A DNA stretch of 20,914 nucleotides. Source: an uncultured Hungatella sp. GTDB lineage: Bacteria > Bacillota > Clostridia > Lachnospirales > Lachnospiraceae. Shown here in pieces: positions 7,237-13,516 of this stretch. The stretch lies in the NCBI GenBank assembly GCA_910588325.1, contig CAJUPP010000065.1, forward strand, positions 1 to 20,914. Direction: 5' to 3'. The notes under the pieces are model-generated. The model was not told the DNA's origin. It saw only the letters and a program-made list of their open reading frames with translations, and searched no databases. The translations under genes were made by a program, and so were the position numbers. Each line of letters starts with the position of its first letter. The stretch's first letter is position 1.

Positions 7237-7428
7237 ATGGAAAAGAAATTATATCGTTCTGCAACAAACAAGATGTTATTCGGCGTGTGCGGAGGGCTGG
7301 GAGAATATTTTAATATTGATCCTACGATCATCAGGCTGTTGTGGGCCATACTGGCATGCAGCGGCCCAGGAATTGTTGTGTATTTTATTGCGGCGATTAT
7401 TATCCCCCAGGATATTGGGATCCGGTAA
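7237..7428 (+). CDS. PspC-domain small membrane protein
   Basis: The 63-residue protein is a stand-alone PspC domain: an N-terminal KLYRSATNKMLFGVCGGLGEYF, the typical IDPTIIRLLW, and one transmembrane helix ending FIAAIIIPQD. PspC domains act in membrane-stress sensing in several phyla. Here the domain comes fourth in the padR / DUF1700 / DUF4097 set, 61 bases after the previous stop, with AAAAGGAG ahead of the ATG at 7237. In Bacillota, PspC domains often occur with DUF1700/DUF4097 proteins. The name follows the domain only. The gene is not equivalent to enterobacterial pspC, because no pspA, pspB or pspF is present. Confidence 0.9.
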   Translation: MEKKLYRSATNKMLFGVCGGLGEYFNIDPTIIRLLWAILACSGPGIVVYFIAAIIIPQDIGIR

Positions 7429-7453
7429 TCAAATGGTTTCCATTCAATAGGCC

Positions 7454-7483
7454 TGAATAGGCCTGGAAAAAACGGGTATACTC
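7454..7483 (+). promoter_or_regulatory. Sigma-G-type (forespore) promoter of the spore protein gene
   Basis: TGAATA (7454-7459) and TATACTC (7477-7483) are separated by 17 bp. The forespore sigma-G consensus is close to TGAATA, about 17-18 bp, CATACTA. The -35 lies across the junction of a perfect 10-bp tandem repeat, AATAGGCCTG twice (7446-7465). A sigma-G promoter fits the small acid-soluble spore protein that follows. Confidence 0.65.
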
Positions 7484-7549
7484 TCATAAGGCGGCTGATA
7501 CGGCACCAAAGGCTGCATGAATGTTCAGGAAAGGAGTATACCTGTTTTT

Positions 7550-7759
7550 ATGGCGAAAAAAAAGAAAGACGAACCATTTGATCCGAAAAATTTGACACCG
7601 GAGGAACTGTTGAAGTACGAGATTGCCACGGAATTGGGACTTAGTGATAAAGTGTTAAAGCATGGGTGGAAGAGTCTGACTTCCAAAGAGAGCGGAAGAA
7701 TCGGAGGCCTGGTGACAAAGAAGAAACGAGAGATGAAGAAGGATGCATTGGGGGAATAA
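7550..7759 (+). CDS. Small acid-soluble spore protein, alpha/beta type
   Basis: A 69-residue basic protein. EELLKYEIATELGLSDKV matches the first conserved helix of alpha/beta SASPs, including the E-I-A site where the germination protease Gpr cuts. LTSKESGRIGGLVTKKKR matches the second conserved block (usually G-x-x-G-G-x-x-x-K). Family members coat DNA in the developing spore and protect it from UV and heat, then are degraded on germination. An in-frame ATG at 7517 would add 11 residues, but AAAGGAG (7530-7536) lies downstream of it and in front of the ATG at 7550, which also gives the usual MA-K start. The sigma-G-like promoter upstream supports the call. The sequence fits the shorter clostridial SASP variants better than the Bacillus SspA/B type. 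Confidence 0.85.
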   Translation: MAKKKKDEPFDPKNLTPEELLKYEIATELGLSDKVLKHGWKSLTSKESGRIGGLVTKKKREMKKDALGE

Positions 7760-7787
7760 AACTCATTGCACACCATAAGAGTTTTCA

Positions 7788-7809
7788 AGGCATAGTATCT
7801 GCTATGCCT
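7788..7809 (+). terminator. Weak hairpin after the spore protein gene
   Basis: AGGCATAG (7788-7795) and CTATGCCT (7802-7809) form an 8-bp hairpin with a 6-base loop, 29 bases after the stop codon. The sequence after it is AATATTTATAT, without a clean T-run. It may be a weak terminator or only an RNA 3' end stabiliser. Confidence 0.4.
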
Positions 7810-7875
7810 AATATTTATATCCATTTTTCGCAAATTTCTCTCATCATCCAATATTCAGTTGTCAATTTTCAGTAA

Positions 7876-7962
7876 ACCTCCATGCGCCCGGCGGACGGGT
7901 TGCACCACCACCCATGAAAGTTGGGCGGGCGCATTTGGCATACCTGAATTCATGCCGCCTAT
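7876..7962 (-). repeat. Two-hairpin intergenic repeat, copy 1 (inverted to copy 2)
   Basis: The 34 bases at 7929-7962 match the reverse complement of 13517-13550 with one mismatch. The match continues more weakly to 7876: CCTCCATGCGCCC here corresponds to GGGCGTATGAAGG (13588-13600) in copy 2. Two hairpins are visible. One has a 9-bp perfect stem, ATGCGCCCG (7882-7890) with CGGGCGCAT (7926-7934). The other is GGCAT / ATGCC (7937-7941 and 7952-7956). No reading frame of note crosses it. It is a dispersed noncoding repeat of unknown type, without a transposase nearby. Confidence 0.8.
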
Positions 7963-7967
7963 TCGTC

Positions 7968-8037
7968 TGCCCCATCGCCGCAGGCGATTTCAAATGGGCA
8001 TATGCTGTTACGTTCACGGGGTATCTGTGAACAGTAA
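7968..8037. other. Further paired hairpins in the gap before the Mrp-type gene
   Basis: TGCCC (7968-7972) pairs with GGGCA (7996-8000) and encloses ATCGCC-GCA-GGCGAT (7974-7988). Next, TTACGTTCAC (8008-8017) pairs with GTGAAC-A-GTAA (8027-8037) with one bulged A. These hairpins follow the repeat at 7876-7962 directly but have no counterpart beside copy 2. The 440-base stretch 7760-8199 has no gene. It holds a weak hairpin, the repeat, these hairpins and a promoter. Confidence 0.6.
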
Positions 8038-8077
8038 TTGCCGAATTGTCAAAAGACTGGTAAAGCCAGAAGAAGTG

Positions 8078-8106
8078 GTGACATTTTGTGTAAGTTATGG
8101 TATACT
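8078..8106 (+). promoter_or_regulatory. Promoter of the Mrp/Nbp35-type gene
   Basis: GTGACA (8078-8083, one mismatch to TTGACA) and TATACT (8101-8106) have a 17-bp spacer, with a TG at 8098-8099 giving an extended -10. Transcription would start near 8113, about 87 bases before the ATG. Confidence 0.7.
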
Positions 8107-8199
8107 ATTCGGCAGAAAATATAACAGTGCTTGTTGGCGGAAAATAATAATTCAAAATTTGTTTCTGCTTTCAGGCGGAGGAATTGGAGGAAAATAAAA

Positions 8200-9039
8200 A
8201 TGGGCGAAAGCTGTAATCATGATTGTAGCGGCTGCGGGGAGAACTGCAGCAGCAGAACAGAGGAGCAGACCAGTTTTCTGGAGAAGCTGCATCCGGCCAG
8301 CAGTGTTAAGAAGGTAATTGGCGTTGTCAGCGGGAAAGGAGGAGTCGGGAAATCCCTGGTGACCTCTCTTTTGGCTGTGAAGATGAACAGCAAGGGATTT
8401 AAGACTGCCATACTGGATGCGGACATTACCGGACCGTCCATACCCAAGGCGTTTGGCATTAGCAGTGATGTGGGTATGACACAGATAGACGGGGCCAGCC
8501 TGATGGTTCCTGCCACATCCAGCACCGGAATTCAGATCATGTCAGCCAATCTTCTGCTGGACAACGATACGGATCCGGTCATTTGGAGAGGTCCTGTGAT
8601 TGCCGGGGCCGTGAAACAGTTCTGGAATGAGACTCTGTGGAAGGACATTGACTATATGTTTGTGGATATGCCTCCGGGAACCGGTGATGTTCCGCTGACC
8701 GTATTCCAGTCTCTGCCGGTGGACGGCATCGTGATTGTCACCTCTCCTCAGGAACTGGTATCCATGATCGTGGGAAAGGCTGTCAACATGGCTAAGAAGA
8801 TGGATATTCCGATTGTAGGCATTGTAGAGAACATGAGTTATCTGGAATGTCCGGACTGTGGGAAAAAGATAGCTGTGTTTGGAGAAAGCCATATCGATGA
8901 TGTGGCGGCAGAATATGAGATCCCGGTTCTGGCAAAGATTCCGATTCAGCCGGAGACGGCCAGAAAGGTAGACGAGGGTTCCATCGAGTATCTGGAGGAA
9001 ACCTGGCTGGATGAGGCGGCAGCCAGGCTGGGAATGTAA
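8200..9039 (+). CDS. Mrp/Nbp35-type P-loop ATPase (Fe-S carrier)
   Basis: The 279-residue protein is of the Mrp/NBP35/ApbC family, which binds and transfers [4Fe-4S] clusters in the cytoplasm. The deviant Walker A motif SGKGGVGKS lies at 44-52, the switch region DADITGPS at 73-80, and Walker B VDMPPGTGD at 155-163. C-P-D-C (217-220) is the family's C-terminal cluster site. The N-terminus CNHDCSGCGENC (5-16) holds four cysteines, as in eukaryotic and archaeal Nbp35 and many clostridial homologues. ATG 8200 is chosen because TTGGAGG ends at 8190; an in-frame start at 8131 would add 23 residues with no ribosome site and sits close to the promoter. No iron-sulfur assembly genes are adjacent. The gene may be co-transcribed with the alarmone synthetase after a 103-base gap. 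Confidence 0.92.
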   Translation: MGESCNHDCSGCGENCSSRTEEQTSFLEKLHPASSVKKVIGVVSGKGGVGKSLVTSLLAVKMNSKGFKTAILDADITGPSIPKAFGISSDVGMTQIDGASLMVPATSSTGIQIMSANLLLDNDTDPVIWRGPVIAGAVKQFWNETLWKDIDYMFVDMPPGTGDVPLTVFQSLPVDGIVIVTSPQELVSMIVGKAVNMAKKMDIPIVGIVENMSYLECPDCGKKIAVFGESHIDDVAAEYEIPVLAKIPIQPETARKVDEGSIEYLEETWLDEAAARLGM

Positions 9040-9142
9040 GGAACCATCCCGAAGTGCCCTTAAGAGGACGGAATGTGTTTCAACAACCTGGCAGGTGTTG
9101 CGAAGCGACACATGCCGATACAAACAGGAGTGTGAAATCAGC

Positions 9143-9856
9143 ATGAAAATCAATATGAATCCTAACAGTGAGTTGATCCAGTCAGTCGTCAGCGTACCGG
9201 ATCTGGTTCAGGTACCGGAGCAGTTGATTTCCATGGCGCATCAGTTTCAGGAGGCATTGATGATGTATACCTGCGCAATCCGCGAGGTAAAGACAAAGCT
9301 GGAGGTATTGAATGATGAAATGACGGTGCGCAATCAGAGAAATCCCATTGAGATGATTAAATCCAGAGTGAAAAAGCCTGTCAGTATTGTGGAAAAGCTG
9401 TACAGAAAGGGAAAGCCTATATCTGTGGAGTCCATGATAGAGAATCTGGATGATATCGCCGGAATCAGGGTGATCTGCTCTTTTGTGGATGACATCTATC
9501 AGATAGCATCCATGCTTACCAGGCAGGACGATATCAACCTTATTGCCGTAAAGGATTATATTAAGAATCCGAAACCCAATGGATACCGAAGCTACCATAT
9601 GATCATTGAGATTCCGGTGTTTTTCTCTGATGAGAAACGTCAGATAAGAGTCGAGGTACAGATACGTACCATTGCTATGGACTTCTGGGCCAGTCTGGAC
9701 CATCAGCTGAAGTACAAAAAGGAATTTATTGATTCCAATGACATCAGTGAGGAACTGAGGCAGTGTGCAGAGATTATTGCTCAGACGGACGAGAGGATGC
9801 TCTCCATCCGTCGGAGTATTGAATCTCATGGAATTGAGATTAAAAACGATTATTGA
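9143..9856 (+). CDS. Small alarmone synthetase, (p)ppGpp (RelQ/YjbM-like)
   Basis: The 237-residue protein consists of the RelA/SpoT synthetase domain alone, with flanking helices, and has no HD hydrolase, TGS or ACT domain. Key motifs are NLDDIAGIRV (101-110, with the metal-binding Asp of the DIAGIR box), NPKPNGYRSYH (142-152, GTP-binding region), EVQIRT (171-176) and FWASLDH (181-187). Such proteins transfer pyrophosphate from ATP to GDP or GTP to make ppGpp/pppGpp, and are controlled mainly by transcription and tetramer allostery. ATG 9143 is chosen with AGGAG (9126-9130) upstream. Longer in-frame starts run back into the preceding gene. A terminator at 9886-9919 follows. Confidence 0.93.
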   Translation: MKINMNPNSELIQSVVSVPDLVQVPEQLISMAHQFQEALMMYTCAIREVKTKLEVLNDEMTVRNQRNPIEMIKSRVKKPVSIVEKLYRKGKPISVESMIENLDDIAGIRVICSFVDDIYQIASMLTRQDDINLIAVKDYIKNPKPNGYRSYHMIIEIPVFFSDEKRQIRVEVQIRTIAMDFWASLDHQLKYKKEFIDSNDISEELRQCAEIIAQTDERMLSIRRSIESHGIEIKNDY

Positions 9857-9868
9857 CAGCATCCGATA

Positions 9869-10618
9869 TCAATATAGGTAATACGACAGGGTATCCGTAG
9901 TTCGGAACCCTGTTTTTTTGTACAGGTTTCTGGCGATGTAGTTCTGACCCGATACCTGAACGGACACCTGATTTCCTGCAGAAGATAAGATAGCCAGCAT
10001 GCCAAGAAGGAAATCTTTCCCGTAGCCCTTCCCCTGGTGGGATTCTTTAATCTGGAATGCATACAGATAAAATTCTTTTCCGGAAGGAAGAACAGCGCAG
10101 GAGCCTATAATCAAACCGTCCAAAGAGGCGGTATAAATCCCTGGTTCTGTTTCCCTGATACTTAAGGAAGGGGCATAGAGACCGTCTTTCTCTTTTAATG
10201 TTCGTACCATCTTGTATTCAGAGTACCAGTATTCAGCCTCAAATGCTTCCATGACGGCTTTGGCAGAGGAAGTGGCCGGATCCACTAAAAAGCAGAAATC
10301 CACCTGGCAGTCTTTCTCTTTCTCATATTGTTCTACATAGTCTAGGACACTGTTTAAAACAGAAGTACAAAGTCCCTGTTTCCGGTAATCCGGATGGATA
10401 AATACAGAACACTCACATGTGGTTTCCTGAGGGAAAAATAAAAAGGCAAACCCAAGAAGAAGGCTGGAATGCTCCTGATATAGCAGGAAATAATCAAGGT
10501 CGTTCTCACAAGGGGCCGACAGTGACAGCGGTTCCCTTTCCTTGCACTGCCATACCAGGTCGTGAAGTTCTTTTTTCTGTTGTTTGGTTAATGAGGTGAT
10601 ATGCGTTGGCTGGATCAT
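9869..10618 (-). CDS. Tandem-domain GNAT acetyltransferase
   Basis: The 249 residues contain two GNAT folds. The N-terminal one has the acetyl-CoA-binding motif in SVFIHPDYRKQGLCTSVL (about 71-88, R/Q-x-x-G-x form). The C-terminal one has ESHQGKGYGKDFLLG (about 194-208, the canonical Q-G-x-G-x-G/A pattern) and ends ARNLYKKTGF, typical of the family's last strand. The C-terminal domain is therefore the likely active one, and the first may be degenerate. Enzymes of this class acetylate amino groups of small molecules or proteins; the substrate is not evident. The start at 10618 has AAGGAG about 8 bases upstream. It is convergent with the alarmone synthetase and divergent from the amidase. Confidence 0.85.
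   Translation of the reverse strand: MIQPTHITSLTKQQKKELHDLVWQCKEREPLSLSAPCENDLDYFLLYQEHSSLLLGFAFLFFPQETTCECSVFIHPDYRKQGLCTSVLNSVLDYVEQYEKEKDCQVDFCFLVDPATSSAKAVMEAFEAEYWYSEYKMVRTLKEKDGLYAPSLSIRETEPGIYTASLDGLIIGSCAVLPSGKEFYLYAFQIKESHQGKGYGKDFLLGMLAILSSAGNQVSVQVSGQNYIARNLYKKTGFRTTDTLSYYLY
9886..9919 (+). terminator. Terminator of the alarmone synthetase gene, inside the opposing CDS
   Basis: ACAGGGT (9886-9892) pairs with ACCCTGT (9907-9913), with inner CCG/CGG pairing and then seven Ts (9913-9919). It lies 30 bases after the + strand stop. The same DNA encodes part of the last 16 residues of the convergent acetyltransferase gene. Confidence 0.9.
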
Positions 10619-10697
10619 AAATAGTCTCCTTATAAAAGTTATTTTTGGAATTATGGTATCTTGATTGTAACAGTTCGGGGTATCAAAACGGTTATTC

Positions 10698-10726
10698 TTG
10701 ATTTTTTTGTCAGGCTGCCATATAAT
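10698..10726 (+). promoter_or_regulatory. Promoter of the amidase gene
   Basis: TTGATT (10698-10703) and TATAAT (10721-10726) are separated by 17 bp. Transcription would start near 10733, leaving about 85 bases of leader before the ATG at 10818. Confidence 0.75.
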
Positions 10727-10817
10727 GATGTCTTAAAGAAAATTTAGAGATATGTGTGCTATACTGTTAACAGCATTTAACAGTTTTACAGGATTTTTAA
10801 GGATAAAAGGCAGAAAC

Positions 10818-11726
10818 ATGAATTTTGATGATGAGTTTGGTTATCAGCAGGATGACAATTATCCATCAATGGAGCCGGATGTTCCTCAATTTATACGAAA
10901 GCGGGCCAGAGAGGCGACAGAACGAGGGACTGACTGGCACAGGCACGGTGCAGTAAAACAACAGAAGACAGCAGCTCGGGGCAATGGGGCACGCTTCAAG
11001 AAGAGATATGCCAGGAGCCGCCGCAGAAAGTACACAGGCCGGAGCGGACGAAGGTTGTACGCAAGGGGACTGTGGGGGAGAACTGCCGTGCTCTGTGTCT
11101 TGTTTTTTTTGCTGTTTGCAGGAATTCTGAAGGCCGGAAGTTTTTTATTCAGAAAAAGCGAGAAAGCAGATTCCGGCGATGTCACCCTATTTTCTGATAA
11201 CCGTGTAAAACAGGGAAACAAAAATGACAGCAATGTTCCTCAATGGGTCGTGCAGGATCTTTTGCCGTTAAATGAGTATTCCAGGCCGGGAACAAGGCTG
11301 GAAACCGTAAACGGCGTTGTGGTTCATTATGTAGGAAATCCAGAAAGCACGGCAGAGCAAAACAGAAATTATTATGAATCTCTGGCTGTCACTCACGAGA
11401 CAAAGGTCAGCAGCCATTTTGTCATCGGTATAGACGGGACAGTGATTCAGTGTGTTCCGCTGGATGAGGTGGCATATTGTTCCAATAACAGGAATGATGA
11501 TACAATTTCCATAGAATGCTGCCATAAGGACGAAGGCGGACAGTTTTCCAGGGAGACTCTTGACAGTTTGGTGCGGCTACTGGACTGGCTGGCAGACACG
11601 TATGATTTGCACCGGGGGCAGATTATCAGGCATTATGATGTAACAGGCAAGGAATGTCCAAAGTATTATGTTGAAAATCCGAAGGAATGGGAAGCATTTC
11701 TGGATAAAATAACATTTTCTCCATAG
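10818..11726 (+). CDS. Membrane-anchored N-acetylmuramoyl-L-alanine amidase (Amidase_2)
   Basis: The 302-residue protein has a long, very basic cytoplasmic N-terminus (about 25-87, many Arg and Lys), a single transmembrane helix (about 89-110) and an extracytoplasmic Amidase_2/PGRP domain (about 150-298). Zinc ligands are visible as His170 (VVVHYVGN), His272 (RHYDVTG) and Cys280 (KECPKYY). The spacing of the last two equals that of T7 lysozyme. Glu233 lies in the conserved SIECCH. The enzyme would cleave the bond between N-acetylmuramic acid and L-alanine in peptidoglycan. ATG 10818 follows ATAAAAGG; an in-frame ATG at 10752 has no ribosome site and would add 22 residues. The gene stands alone after its own promoter, and no terminator is evident between it and the convergent pseudogene. 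Confidence 0.88.
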   Translation: MNFDDEFGYQQDDNYPSMEPDVPQFIRKRAREATERGTDWHRHGAVKQQKTAARGNGARFKKRYARSRRRKYTGRSGRRLYARGLWGRTAVLCVLFFLLFAGILKAGSFLFRKSEKADSGDVTLFSDNRVKQGNKNDSNVPQWVVQDLLPLNEYSRPGTRLETVNGVVVHYVGNPESTAEQNRNYYESLAVTHETKVSSHFVIGIDGTVIQCVPLDEVAYCSNNRNDDTISIECCHKDEGGQFSRETLDSLVRLLDWLADTYDLHRGQIIRHYDVTGKECPKYYVENPKEWEAFLDKITFSP

Positions 11727-11729
11727 AAT

Positions 11730-12377
11730 TTATACTTCCTGTTTTGGAAGCTGTCCGAAATACTCATCATGAGCTGCCTGGTACACGCGGTTAAACTCCT
11801 CGTCCCGTCCGGAATGCAAAACGGAAATGTAGTTGTGGACCTGGTGTTTGATCTCCGGCAGTGCCTTTGCCACGGTGGCAACGCCTATATTTCTCCAAAG
11901 GTCAGCTGACCGGAGGTAGAAAAAGCCTGCAGAATGCCAATAGTGGCCGACGAACTTTGCAGCACAAAGGCAACGCCTGCTCCGGACAGATAGCCCAGCA
12001 CAGGATTCTGCCCCAGGCTGGAAAACAGCCTTTTCACGATTCCGCTGTCGGAAAGTACCTGCACGGCATCTGTCATATTCATAAGTCCGGAAAACAGAAT
12101 TCCGAATCCGATGATAATCCCCAGAGACTGCCTAAGAGAAATAATTCCGGCGACTACAAGTCCTGAAGTCAGGACAATCGTCGCTGTGGAAGACTGTATG
12201 ACCGCGGTCACCGCCAGCCCCAGAAGGAACGCTTTTAAGGGGGGTGCCAGAGATCCGTTCCATGGCCTTTTTCAGTGTGCCGGAAGAACTGGATTTTAAT
12301 CCGTCTCCCATCAGACGCATTCCATAAAGAAACAGGGCCAATCCGCCAAAAAGAGATATTACATTAAAAATTTTCAT
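11730..12377 (-). pseudogene. Na+/phosphate cotransporter pseudogene
   Basis: The gene starts normally at 12377 (MKIFNVISLFGGLALFLYGM, first helix). In the G-run and A/T-run near 12232-12246 the frame shifts: the products ...GTPLK and KAFLLGLAVTAVIQSSTATI are in different frames. The second piece holds the QSSTAT motif and then jumps from SLGIIIG straight to FGILFSGLMNM, so a segment of some 50 residues is missing. The second copy of the repeat (VLQSSSATIG) follows. Near 11885 it jumps again, in a third frame, to a short C-terminal piece (NIGVATVAKALPEIKHQ, then HNYISVLHSGRDEEFNRVYQ) that resembles the end of the PhoU-like tail, stopping at 11730-11732. The intact family is more than 500 residues; about 215 codons remain. 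It is not functional. Confidence 0.85.
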
Positions 12378-12422
12378 ATGTCATCTCACGTTCAAAAGGC
12401 TGTACTTGGGGGAAATACGACC

Positions 12423-12451
12423 TTGAAACCCTTTCTCATTTATGGTAAGAT
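12423..12451 (+). promoter_or_regulatory. Possible promoter of pyrF
   Basis: TTGAAA (12423-12428) and TAAGAT (12446-12451) have a 17-bp spacer, about 130 bases before the pyrF ATG. The -10 is a moderate match. No conserved pyrimidine attenuator (PyrR-binding anti-antiterminator) was recognised in the leader 12455-12581. Confidence 0.4.
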
Positions 12452-12581
12452 TGATAAAGCTATGGAGTATTATACCATTTCTATGATATTTGTCCATACA
12501 AATTTAGGAGGAAGGCGTTACGTGGACCGGGCATGCACCGCAATCCGGCGTATGCCTACATACTATGACAAGGAGGATACC

Positions 12582-13502
12582 ATGATTCAGAATCTGATTG
12601 AGAAAATCCAGAAAACCAAGGCACCAATCTGTGTCGGACTGGATCCGATGTTAAGTTATATTCCAGAGCATATTTTGAAGGATGCAATAGAGACATATGG
12701 AGAGACGCTGAAAGGCGCTGCGGAGGCGATCTGGCAGTACAATAAGGAGATTATCGATCACACCTGGGATTTGATTCCAGCTGTAAAGCCTCAGGTGGCT
12801 ATGTATGAACAGTTTGGAATCGAGGGGCTTGAAGCCTATAAAAAAACCGTGGATTACTGCCACGAAAAAGGGCTTCTGGTTATCGGGGACGTAAAGAGGG
12901 GAGATATCGGCTCTACCTCGGCTGCTTACGCTACGGCTCATCTGGGACATGTTCAGGTAGGAAGCAAGAAGCTGGCCGGATTTGGAACTGATTTTATTAC
13001 AGTGAATCCTTATCTTGGGACAGATGGTGTAAAGCCTTTTGTGGATGTATGCAATCAGGAAAACAAGGGGATCTTTGTTCTGGTGAAAACCTCCAATCCT
13101 TCCAGCGGGGAGTTTCAGGATCGCCTGGTCGAGAACCGTCCGGTATACGAACTGGTGGCAGAGAAGGTGATGGAGTGGGGAGCCATGTCCATGGAGAATG
13201 GATACAGCAATGTAGGAGCCGTTGTGGGAGCTACATATCCGGAGATGAGCAGACTGCTGAGAAAGCAGATGCCTCATACCTATTTCCTTGTGCCGGGTTA
13301 TGGTGCTCAGGGAGGAACAGCGGAAGATTTGAAGTACTGTTTTAATGAGGATGGACTGGGGGCTATCGTCAATTCTTCCAGGGGAATCATCGCGGCATAC
13401 AAACAGGAAAAGTATGCAAAGTTTGGGGCAGAGCATTTTGCAGAAGCCTCCAGACAGGCCGTGACAGATATGGTGACAGATATCAATCGAGTGTTGCTTT
13501 AA
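12582..13502 (+). CDS. pyrF: Orotidine 5'-phosphate decarboxylase
   Basis: Catalyses the last step of UMP synthesis, decarboxylating OMP. At 306 residues it belongs to the longer decarboxylase subfamily rather than the 230-residue type. The catalytic tetrad lies in IGDVKRGDIGSTS (101-113): Asp103, Lys105 and Asp108, with Asp21 (VGLDP) near the N-terminus. FVLVKTSNPSS and VNSSRGI supply phosphate and base contacts. ATG 12582 has AAGGAGG at ideal spacing and begins the typical MIQNLIEKI. The reading frame extends 68 codons further upstream through unrelated leader, which I exclude. It is first in the cluster with pyrK, pyrD and pyrE, but 144 bases carrying a repeat element separate it from pyrK. 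Confidence 0.96.
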   Translation: MIQNLIEKIQKTKAPICVGLDPMLSYIPEHILKDAIETYGETLKGAAEAIWQYNKEIIDHTWDLIPAVKPQVAMYEQFGIEGLEAYKKTVDYCHEKGLLVIGDVKRGDIGSTSAAYATAHLGHVQVGSKKLAGFGTDFITVNPYLGTDGVKPFVDVCNQENKGIFVLVKTSNPSSGEFQDRLVENRPVYELVAEKVMEWGAMSMENGYSNVGAVVGATYPEMSRLLRKQMPHTYFLVPGYGAQGGTAEDLKYCFNEDGLGAIVNSSRGIIAAYKQEKYAKFGAEHFAEASRQAVTDMVTDINRVLL

Positions 13503-13516
13503 AGTCCCGCCGCCGG

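Noticed and set aside
7446..7465. Tandem 10-bp repeat considered as the start of a CRISPR or satellite array
   Set aside because: There are only two adjacent units without spacers, and they coincide with a promoter element.
8131..8199. Upstream in-frame start for the Mrp/Nbp35 gene
   Set aside because: No ribosome site is present, and the extra residues are not family-like. TTGGAGG before 8200 gives a natural N-terminus with the Cys cluster.
9182..9862. Minus-strand frame of 226 codons opposite the alarmone synthetase
   Set aside because: It overlaps a well-supported synthetase gene almost fully and has a composition typical of antisense translation.
12378..12581. 68-codon N-terminal extension of pyrF
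   Set aside because: The extension has no pyrF similarity and overlaps the leader and the possible promoter. The AAGGAGG at 12571 marks the start at 12582.
12651..13436. Minus-strand frame of 261 codons opposite pyrF
   Set aside because: pyrF is certain from its catalytic motif. The antisense product has no family features and no ribosome site.
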